In this document: piece by piece, positions 57,632 to 64,000 of the stretch
Position numbering within the stretch: position 1 is the stretch's first letter
How the letters are laid out: each line of letters begins with the position of its first letter
Source of the DNA: Pseudomonas alkylphenolica
Lineage (GTDB): Bacteria > Pseudomonadota > Gammaproteobacteria > Pseudomonadales > Pseudomonadaceae
Reading direction: 5' to 3'
Assembly (NCBI RefSeq): GCF_000746525.1
Contig: NZ_CP009048.1
Span: 1 to 64,000, forward strand
Length of the DNA: 64,000 nucleotides
Program-made: the position numbers and the translations under genes
Notes under the pieces: model-generated
What the model was told of the DNA's origin: nothing
Seen by the model: only the letters and a program-made list of their open reading frames with translations
Database searches by the model: none

Positions 57632-58165
57632 CTATTTGTGGATAAGTTCTCTGGCGATGGCTGCCAGATCATCGAAAATCAACGTGCCTTCGGGAATTCC
57701 CTTGCTCAGGGTTTTCTCGCCTTTTCCGGTTTTTACCAGAATCGGTTGAGCATCGACGGTCAATGCGGCTTCCAGGTCACCCTTACTATCACCGACAAAC
57801 CACAACCCGGCCAGATCTGCCTGGTAATGCGCGGCAATGGTTCGCAGCATGCCCGGCTTGGGCTTGCGGCAGTCGCAGCCTTCATCCGGACCGTGAGGGC
57901 AACAGACGATCAGGCCAACCTCGCCACCCTGCTCGGCCACCAGCATGCGCAGGCGCTCATGCATGGCCTCGAGGGTTGCCAGATCGTAGTAGCCGCGAGC
58001 GATGCCGGACTGGTTGGTGGCGACCGCCACCGTCCAGCCGGCTTTGCTCAACTGCGCGATCGCATCGATCGACCCGGGGATGGGGATCCACTCGTCCAGC
58101 GACTTGATGTAGGCGTCGGAGTCCTGGTTGATCACCCCGTCCCGATCGAGAATCAGCAGCTTCAA
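57632..58165 (-). CDS. gmhB: D-glycero-beta-D-manno-heptose-1,7-bisphosphate 7-phosphatase
   Basis: 177 residues, HAD-type phosphatase of LPS core heptose synthesis. Nucleophile motif DRDGVINQDS near the N terminus, and zinc-site CCPHGPDEGCDCRKPKPGML. The start appears to be TTG (giving MKLLILDRDG), 3 bases after the glyS stop. No ATG fits the conserved N terminus. Confidence 0.93.
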   Translation of the reverse strand: MKLLILDRDGVINQDSDAYIKSLDEWIPIPGSIDAIAQLSKAGWTVAVATNQSGIARGYYDLATLEAMHERLRMLVAEQGGEVGLIVCCPHGPDEGCDCRKPKPGMLRTIAAHYQADLAGLWFVGDSKGDLEAALTVDAQPILVKTGKGEKTLSKGIPEGTLIFDDLAAIARELIHK

Positions 58166-58168
58166 GAC

Positions 58169-60223
58169 TTACCCCAGCAGCGAAATGTCGGCCACGCCCA
58201 GGAACAGACCGCGCAGGCGGCTGAGCAAGGCATAGCGGTTGGCCCGCACTTTGGCGTCGTCGGCGTTGACCATCACCGCCTCGAAGAAGGCGTCGACCGG
58301 TTCACGCAGGGCAGCCAGACGTGCCAGCGACTCGCTGTACTGACGCGCAGCGGCCATCGGTTGCACCGCCTGGTCGGCTTGCTGGATCGCCGAGTACAGG
58401 GAGAACTCGTTGGCATTGTCGAAGTACTTCGGCTCGACCGTGGTCGCCACCGCGCCTTCGGCCTTGCTCAGCAGGTTCGACACGCGCTTGTTCACCGCGG
58501 CCAGGGCAGCGGCTTCAGGCAGCTGACGGAAGGCCTGTACGGCCTGTACGCGCTGGTCGAAGTCGAGAGCCGAACCAGGCTTGAGGGCACGTACCGACAG
58601 GTAAGTGGCAACGTCGATGCCTTCGTCTTCGTAACGGGCACGCAGACGGTCGAAGACGAACTCCAGCACCTGGTCAGCCAGGCCGGCGGCTTTGACCTTG
58701 CTGCCGAACTGGCTGACAGCGAAGTTCACCGCTTCGTTCAGGTCCAGGTCCAGCTGCTTCTCGATCAGGATCCGCAGCACGCCCAGCGCTGCACGACGCA
58801 GGGCATAGGGGTCTTTGCTGCCGGTTGGCAGCATGCCGATACCGAAGATACCGACCAGGGTGTCGAGCTTGTCGGCGATGGCCACGGCCGCACCGGTCAG
58901 GGTCGACGGCAGTTCGGCACCGGCACCGCGCGGCATGTACTGCTCGTTCAGGGCCAGGGCGACGTCTTCCGGTTCGCCATCGTTGAGGGCGTAGTAGTAG
59001 CCGGCAACACCCTGCATCTCAGGGAATTCACCGACCATCTCGGTGGCCAGGTCGCACTTGGACAGCAGGCCGGCACGGGCTGCGCGCTGAGCATCGCCGC
59101 CAATGCGCTGGGCAATGAATGCGGCCAGCTTGGCAACGCGCTCGGCCTTGTCGAAGACGCTGCCCAGCTGAGCCTGGAACACCACGTTCTTGAGGCGTTC
59201 GTTGAAGCTTTCCAGCGGCTGCTTCTTGTCTTGCTTGAAGAAGAACTCGGCGTCGGTCAGGCGTGGGCGCACGACCTTCTCGTTACCTTCGACGATCTGC
59301 TTGGGATCGCGGCTTTCAACGTTGGCGACGGTGATGAAGCGCGGCAGCAGCTTGCCGTCGACGTCCAGCAGGCAGAAGTACTTCTGGTTGTCCTGCATGG
59401 TGGTGATCAGGGCTTCTTGCGGCACTTCGAGGAAACGCTCCTCGAACGAGCAGACCAGCGGCACTGGCCACTCGACCAGCGCGGTCACTTCATCGAGCAG
59501 CGCCGGCGGCACGATGGCGGTGCCTTCCTGCTGCATGGCGAGTTCGGCGGTACGCTTGCTGATCAGCTCGCGGCGCTCGGCAAAATCGGCCAGCACGTAG
59601 GCTTTGCGCAGGTCTTCCAGGTAGTTCGCCGGGGCGCTGATGCGCACGTCTTCCGGGTGGTGGAAGCGGTGACCACGGGAATCACGACCGGCCTTCTGGG
59701 CGAGGATGGTGCAGTCGACGACGTCGTCGCCCAGCAGCATCACCAGCCATTGGGTCGGACGCACGAACTCTTCCTTGCGCGCACCCCAACGCATGCGTTT
59801 CGGGATCGGCAGGTCGTTCAGCGAGTCTTCGACGATGGTTGGCAGCAGGCTGGCGGTGGCCTTGCCCGGGATGTGCTGGGAGAAGCGCAGCTTGGCACCG
59901 CTCTGATCGATTTCCGCCAGCTCTACACCGCACTTCTTGGCGAAGCCGAGGGCAGCCTGGGTCGGGTTGCCTTCAGCGTCGAAGGCGGCCTGACGGGGCG
60001 GGCCGTCGACGTTGATGCTGCGGTCCGGCTGCTGGGTGTCCAGTTGACGGATCAGCACGGCCAGACGGCGTGGCGCAGCGTAGACCTGCTTGCCGGTGTA
60101 GTTCAGGCCAGCGGCCTGCAGGCCTTTCTCGATACCGGCGAGAAAGGCGTCAGCCAGGGCGCTCAGGGCCTTGGGCGGCAGTTCTTCGGTGCCCAGTTCA
60201 ACCAGGAAATCTTGAGCACTCAT
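58169..60223 (-). CDS. glyS: Glycyl-tRNA synthetase beta subunit
   Basis: 684 residues starting [20 protein letters not shown], the family N terminus, with the C-terminal anticodon-binding domain. With GlyQ it forms the alpha2beta2 glycyl-tRNA synthetase. It overlaps glyQ by 4 bases. Confidence 0.98.
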   Translation of the reverse strand: MSAQDFLVELGTEELPPKALSALADAFLAGIEKGLQAAGLNYTGKQVYAAPRRLAVLIRQLDTQQPDRSINVDGPPRQAAFDAEGNPTQAALGFAKKCGVELAEIDQSGAKLRFSQHIPGKATASLLPTIVEDSLNDLPIPKRMRWGARKEEFVRPTQWLVMLLGDDVVDCTILAQKAGRDSRGHRFHHPEDVRISAPANYLEDLRKAYVLADFAERRELISKRTAELAMQQEGTAIVPPALLDEVTALVEWPVPLVCSFEERFLEVPQEALITTMQDNQKYFCLLDVDGKLLPRFITVANVESRDPKQIVEGNEKVVRPRLTDAEFFFKQDKKQPLESFNERLKNVVFQAQLGSVFDKAERVAKLAAFIAQRIGGDAQRAARAGLLSKCDLATEMVGEFPEMQGVAGYYYALNDGEPEDVALALNEQYMPRGAGAELPSTLTGAAVAIADKLDTLVGIFGIGMLPTGSKDPYALRRAALGVLRILIEKQLDLDLNEAVNFAVSQFGSKVKAAGLADQVLEFVFDRLRARYEDEGIDVATYLSVRALKPGSALDFDQRVQAVQAFRQLPEAAALAAVNKRVSNLLSKAEGAVATTVEPKYFDNANEFSLYSAIQQADQAVQPMAAARQYSESLARLAALREPVDAFFEAVMVNADDAKVRANRYALLSRLRGLFLGVADISLLG

Positions 60224-61167
60224 TGTGCAGCCTCCAGCTTGGCCAATGCTTCATCACGCAATTCAGGGGACGCCATCGGGAAGCCCAGCTTGGCGCGGGC
60301 TTGCAGATAGCTTTGCGCCACGGCCCGGGCCAGGGTGCGTACGCGCAGGATGTACTGCTGACGTGCGGTCACCGAGATGGCGCGGCGGGCGTCGAGCAGG
60401 TTGAAGGTGTGGGAGGCCTTGAGGACCATTTCATAGGTCGGCAGTGGCAGTTCCAGCTCGATCAGGCGATTGGCTTCGCTTTCGTAGAAGTCGAACAGTT
60501 CGAACAGCTTCTCGACGTTGGCGTGTTCGAAGTTGTAGGTCGACTGTTCCACTTCGTTCTGGTGGAACACGTCGCCGTAGGTCACCTTGCCGAACGGACC
60601 GTCGGTCCAGACCAGGTCGTAGACCGAGTCGACGCCCTGCAGGTACATGGCCAGACGCTCCAGGCCATAGGTGATTTCACCGGTAACCGGCATGCACTCG
60701 ATACCGCCCACTTGCTGGAAGTAGGTGAACTGGGTGACTTCCATGCCGTTGAGCCAGATTTCCCAACCCAGACCCCAGGCACCGAGGGTCGGCGACTCCC
60801 AGTTGTCTTCGACGAAACGGATGTCGTGCACCAGCGGGTCAAGGCCGATGGCCTTCAGCGAGCCCAGGTACAGCTCCTGGAAGTTCGCCGGGTTTGGCTT
60901 GAGCACCACCTGGAACTGGTAGTAGTGCTGCAGGCGGTTGGGGTTTTCGCCATAGCGACCGTCAGCCGGGCGACGGCTCGGCTGTACGTAGGCGGCGTTC
61001 CAGATTTCCGGGCCGACGGCGCGCAGGAACGTGGCGGTATGGAAAGTGCCGGCGCCTACTTCCATATCGTAGGGCTGAAGCACCACACAACCTTGCTCGG
61101 CCCAGTAGTTCTGCAGGGCGAGGATCAAGTCTTGGAAGGTACGCACGGCTGGCGTAGGCTGGCTCAC
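60220..61167 (-). CDS. glyQ: Glycyl-tRNA synthetase alpha subunit
   Basis: 315 residues, class II synthetase catalytic subunit ([32 protein letters not shown]). The start is GTG giving [11 protein letters not shown], with AGGTGA upstream; a second in-frame GTG three codons earlier overlaps that ribosome site and is less likely. Confidence 0.96.
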   Translation of the reverse strand: MSQPTPAVRTFQDLILALQNYWAEQGCVVLQPYDMEVGAGTFHTATFLRAVGPEIWNAAYVQPSRRPADGRYGENPNRLQHYYQFQVVLKPNPANFQELYLGSLKAIGLDPLVHDIRFVEDNWESPTLGAWGLGWEIWLNGMEVTQFTYFQQVGGIECMPVTGEITYGLERLAMYLQGVDSVYDLVWTDGPFGKVTYGDVFHQNEVEQSTYNFEHANVEKLFELFDFYESEANRLIELELPLPTYEMVLKASHTFNLLDARRAISVTARQQYILRVRTLARAVAQSYLQARAKLGFPMASPELRDEALAKLEAAQ

Positions 61168-61249
61168 GAAATTCACCTGTTTCTAGGGCTGCGAATATAA
61201 AGAGCGGGAGTATAACCCGATTCGCCCACGCCTCTACCCTTGGAGCCTT

Positions 61250-61801
61250 ATGCCACGTTGCTTTTGGTGTACCGACGATCCGCTTTACCAGGCGTACCAC
61301 GATCAGGAATGGGGCACGCCGCAGCGTGAGCCGGGGCAATTGTTCGAAATGTTGTTGCTCGAAGGCTTCCAGGCGGGGCTGTCGTGGATCACCGTGCTGA
61401 AAAAGCGCGAACGTTACCGTGAGGTGTTGTTCGGCTTCGACCCGCAGCGCCTGGCGCAGATGAGCGATGAAGAAATCGAGGAACGCATGCTCGATCCCGG
61501 GATCATCCGCAACCGCCTCAAACTCAATGCCGCGCGGCGCAATTCCAAGGCCTGGCTGGCTTTGGAGAACCCTGCGGAGTGGCTGTGGTCGTTTGTCGGC
61601 GGTGTGCCGAAGATCAATCATTTCAGCCAGCGCAGTGACGTTCCGGCGGTGACCGATGAAGCCAAGGCGATGAGCAAGGCCCTGCAGAAAGCCGGCTTCA
61701 CTTTTGTCGGCCCGACCATCTGCTATGCCTTCATGCAGGCCACCGGCATGGTCATGGACCACACCACCGATTGTGATCGCTACGCCGCTCTGCTGCGCTG
61801 A
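61250..61801 (+). CDS. tag: DNA-3-methyladenine glycosylase I
   Basis: 183 residues beginning MPRCFWCTDDPLYQAYHDQEWG, with the zinc-binding Cys/His set of Tag and the catalytic region following. It removes 3-methyladenine from alkylated DNA. It is divergent from glyQ and followed by an acyltransferase gene after 39 bases. Confidence 0.95.
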   Translation: MPRCFWCTDDPLYQAYHDQEWGTPQREPGQLFEMLLLEGFQAGLSWITVLKKRERYREVLFGFDPQRLAQMSDEEIEERMLDPGIIRNRLKLNAARRNSKAWLALENPAEWLWSFVGGVPKINHFSQRSDVPAVTDEAKAMSKALQKAGFTFVGPTICYAFMQATGMVMDHTTDCDRYAALLR

Positions 61802-61840
61802 GGGGTACAATGGCCGGCTTGCAGAAAGAGGAACCAGCCT

Positions 61841-62728
61841 GTGGATAAATTCAAGGGCGCCTTGATGGTCGGGGCGTTGCGATTGTTTGCCAAGCTCCCT
61901 TGGGGCGCGGTACAGCGGGTCGGCGCGGCCATCGGCTGGCTCATGTGGAAGGTGCCGAACAGCTCGCGCGAAGTGGTGCGCATCAACCTGGCCAAGTGTT
62001 TTCCGGAGATGGACCCGGTTGCCCGTGAGCAACTGGTCGGCCAGACCCTGATGGACATCGGCAAGTCCTTTACCGAAAGCGCCTGCGCCTGGATCTGGCC
62101 GGCCCAGCGTTCACTGGACCTGGTGCGCGAAGTCGAAGGCCTGGAAGTGCTGCAGGCCGCCCTGGCCTCAGGCAAAGGCGTGGTCGGCATCACCAGCCAC
62201 CTGGGCAACTGGGAAGTGCTCAACCACTTCTATTGCAACCAGTGCAAACCGATCATTTTCTACCGCCCGCCCAAGCTCAAGGCGGTCGACGACCTATTGC
62301 GCGAACAGCGCGTGCAGTTGGGTAACCGCGTGGCCGCTTCCACCAAAGAAGGCATTCTGAGCATCATCAAGGAAGTGCGTAGAGGCGGTCAGGTCGGTAT
62401 TCCGGCAGACCCGGAGCCGGCCGAATCGGCGGGAATCTTCGTGCCGTTCTTCGCCACCAAGGCGCTGACCAGCAAATTTGTGCCGAACATGCTCGCTGGC
62501 GGCAAGGCAGTCGGGGTGTTTCTGCATGCCTTGCGCCTGCCCGACGGTTCCGGGTTCAAGGTGATTCTGGAAGCGGCACCCGAGGCGATGTACAGCGAAG
62601 ACACCGAAACCTCGGCGGCGGCCATGAGCCAGGTGGTCGAGCGCTATGTGCGGGCTTATCCGAGCCAGTACATGTGGAGCATGAAGCGCTTCAAGAAGCG
62701 TCCGCCGGGAGAGGCGCGCTGGTACTGA
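61841..62728 (+). CDS. Lipid A biosynthesis acyltransferase (LpxL/HtrB family)
   Basis: 295 residues. It transfers a secondary acyl chain to lipid A at the inner membrane. An N-terminal hydrophobic segment and the catalytic H(x)4E in TSHLGNWEVLNHF are visible. The start is GTG with AGAGGA upstream; the first codons overlap the sequence TGTGGATAA, a DnaA-box match of no evident role. Confidence 0.9.
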   Translation: MDKFKGALMVGALRLFAKLPWGAVQRVGAAIGWLMWKVPNSSREVVRINLAKCFPEMDPVAREQLVGQTLMDIGKSFTESACAWIWPAQRSLDLVREVEGLEVLQAALASGKGVVGITSHLGNWEVLNHFYCNQCKPIIFYRPPKLKAVDDLLREQRVQLGNRVAASTKEGILSIIKEVRRGGQVGIPADPEPAESAGIFVPFFATKALTSKFVPNMLAGGKAVGVFLHALRLPDGSGFKVILEAAPEAMYSEDTETSAAAMSQVVERYVRAYPSQYMWSMKRFKKRPPGEARWY

Positions 62729-62735
62729 AAATGCT

Positions 62736-62808
62736 GATCGCGGGGCAAGCCCGCTCCCACAGGGATTGTGTATAACTCTGTGGGAGCGGGCTTGCCCCGC
62801 GATGGTTT
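62736..62808. repeat. REP inverted pair
   Basis: GCGGGGCAAGCCCGCTCCCACA and its inverse around a short AT-rich spacer, between the convergent acyltransferase and TPR genes. It is of the same type as the pair near plsC and able to form a long hairpin. Confidence 0.9.
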
Positions 62809-63118
62809 AACCTGCTTTATCCAGCTTCTTGAGAAACACCGTCATCTCTTTCTCGGCCTGCTTGTCACCATGGGCCCTGGCTGCTTCCAGCCCTTGCTCC
62901 CAGGCCAGGCGTGCCGCCGCTTTATCGCCCTGTAGCTGATGGGCCTTGCCCAACAGCTTCCACGCCGCCGAATACTTTGGATCGAACTCGACGCAGCGCT
63001 GCAGATGAACAGCCGCTTCGGCGCCGTTGCCTTCATCCAGCCAGGCCTTGCCCAGGCCGAAGCGCAACAGAGCATTATCCACACCCTTGGCCAGCATCTT
63101 TTCCAGTGATTCACGCAT
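62807..63118 (-). CDS. Tetratricopeptide-repeat protein
   Basis: 103 residues with about two TPR units (ALLRFGLGKAWLDEGNGAEAAVHLQRCVEFDPKY is the clearest, cited here as one motif in two halves: ALLRFGLGKAWLDEG and AVHLQRCVEFDP). There is no signal peptide. It lies 11 bases downstream of trkA on the same strand and is probably co-transcribed with it. Partner unknown. Confidence 0.85.
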   Translation of the reverse strand: MRESLEKMLAKGVDNALLRFGLGKAWLDEGNGAEAAVHLQRCVEFDPKYSAAWKLLGKAHQLQGDKAAARLAWEQGLEAARAHGDKQAEKEMTVFLKKLDKAG

Positions 63119-63129
63119 GTTCTGCTCCT

Positions 63130-64000
63130 TCAGAAGAAGCTCAACCCTACATGGAACAGCTTCTCGACGTCACGGATGTACTTTTTATCCACAACGAAGA
63201 GGATCACATGGTCACCCGCTTCGATCACCGTGTCGTCGTGGGCGATCAGCACTTCTTCGTCGCGAATGATCGCGCCGATGGTGGTGCCGGGTGGCAGGGC
63301 AATATCTTCAATGGCTTTGCCAATCACTTTGCTCGACTTGGAGTCACCGTGAGCGATGGCCTCAATGGCCTCCGCCGCACCACGGCGCAGTGAGTGCACG
63401 CTGACGATGTCGCCGCGGCGCACGTGGGCGAGCAAGGTGCCGATGGTGGCCAGCTGTGGGCTGATGGCGATATCGATATCGCCACCCTGGACCAGGTCGA
63501 CGTAGGCCGGGTTGTTGATGATGGTCATCACCTTGCGCGCGCCCAAGCGTTTGGCCAGCAGCGAGGACATGATGTTGGCCTCGTCATCGTTGGTCAGGGC
63601 CAGGAAGATGTCGGCTTCGGCGATGTTCTCTTCGAGCATCAGGTCGCGGTCCGAGGCGCTGCCTTGCAACACCACGGTGCTGTCCAGGGTATCGGAGAGG
63701 TAGCGGCAGCGCGCTGGGTTCATCTCGATGATCTTCACCTGGTAGCGGCTTTCGATCGCCTCGGCCAGGCGCTCGCCAATTTGCCCGCCACCGGCGATGA
63801 CCACACGTTTGTTGGTCTCATCGATACGCCGCAGTTCCCCCATCACCGCGCGGATGTGGGCTTTGGCAGCGATGAAGAACACCTCGTCGTCGGCCTCGAT
63901 CACCGTATCGCCCTGGGGCAGGATCGGCCGGTCACGGCGGAAGATCGCTGCCACGCGGGTGTCGACGTTGGGCATGTGCTCACGGATCTGGCGCAGTTGC
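63130..64000 (-). CDS. trkA: Trk potassium uptake protein TrkA (partial)
   Basis: Cytoplasmic NAD-binding gating subunit of the Trk potassium transporter. The window holds the C-terminal 289 residues: the end of the first TrkA-C domain, the second RCK N domain with [18 protein letters not shown], and the last TrkA-C domain. The frame runs open to the window edge, so the start lies outside. Confidence 0.95.
   Translation of the reverse strand, partial: QLRQIREHMPNVDTRVAAIFRRDRPILPQGDTVIEADDEVFFIAAKAHIRAVMGELRRIDETNKRVVIAGGGQIGERLAEAIESRYQVKIIEMNPARCRYLSDTLDSTVVLQGSASDRDLMLEENIAEADIFLALTNDDEANIMSSLLAKRLGARKVMTIINNPAYVDLVQGGDIDIAISPQLATIGTLLAHVRRGDIVSVHSLRRGAAEAIEAIAHGDSKSSKVIGKAIEDIALPPGTTIGAIIRDEEVLIAHDDTVIEAGDHVILFVVDKKYIRDVEKLFHVGLSFF

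Noticed and set aside
61841..61849. TGTGGATAA at the start of the lipid A acyltransferase gene as a DnaA box of the origin
   Set aside because: An isolated match within coding sequence far from oriC; single matches are common in this window and also occur inside mnmE and near plsC.

Overview
The window is the chromosomal replication-origin neighbourhood of a Pseudomonas, most likely of the P. putida group. The evidence is the gene order (parB-parA-rsmG-mnmG-mnmE-yidC-yidD-rnpA-rpmH / oriC / dnaA-dnaN-recF-gyrB, later plsC-gmhB-glyS-glyQ / tag-lpxL-like / trkA), P. putida-like protein sequences, two parS sites in recF, and inverted pairs of the short REP sequence GCGGGGCAAGCCCGCTCCCAC.

Layout. 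1-8822 is a core minus-strand block for partition, tRNA/rRNA modification, membrane insertion and RNase P/L34. 8823-9402 is oriC. 9403-15593 is the plus-strand dnaA-dnaN-recF-gyrB block. A second cluster of DnaA boxes, clearly similar to part of oriC, lies between mnmG and mnmE (4376-4888).

15594-44877 is a 29-kb Tn7-like transposon placed directly after the gyrB stop codon. It is flanked by a 5-bp duplication TCAGG. The ends carry repeated TnsB-type sites built on GGACAAAGTTAA, and the centre holds tnsA-tnsB-tnsC-tniQ under a promoter bracketed by an inverted repeat. Left cargo is an extended type I restriction-modification operon: a DUF4258-like gene, a methyltransferase/specificity fusion with altered catalytic motifs, hsdM, hsdS, a 53-codon gene, hsdR and a YgjP-type metallopeptidase. 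It is followed by a Sel1-repeat protein and a zinc-ribbon protein. Right cargo is a pair of related small genes (the second split by an IS21-family element with a 6-bp duplication), a DUF6957-like gene, a metallophosphoesterase, and a translationally coupled operon of a large serine recombinase plus two ParB/RepB-like proteins, divergent from a small HTH-like gene. Next to the left end lie a second, different transposon-end-like sequence and a 7-copy 8-bp tandem repeat, which suggests successive insertions at one site.

44900-56560 is ordinary accessory Pseudomonas DNA. It holds a DUF3300/DUF2950 pair, a sulfide-oxidation cluster (a FisR-like sigma54 activator with the expected three cysteines, a persulfide dioxygenase-like protein, sulfide:quinone oxidoreductase, a TauE/SafE exporter), a LysR regulator, a GMC oxidoreductase and an MFS transporter. 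56800-64000 returns to core genes and ends inside trkA.

The least understood parts are the recombinase/ParB/RepB module, the degenerate methyltransferase-specificity fusion heading the type I operon, the paralogous small proteins after tniQ, and the regulator/operator pair controlling the tns genes. All function statements come from reading the sequence and from remembered family knowledge; no database search was run.
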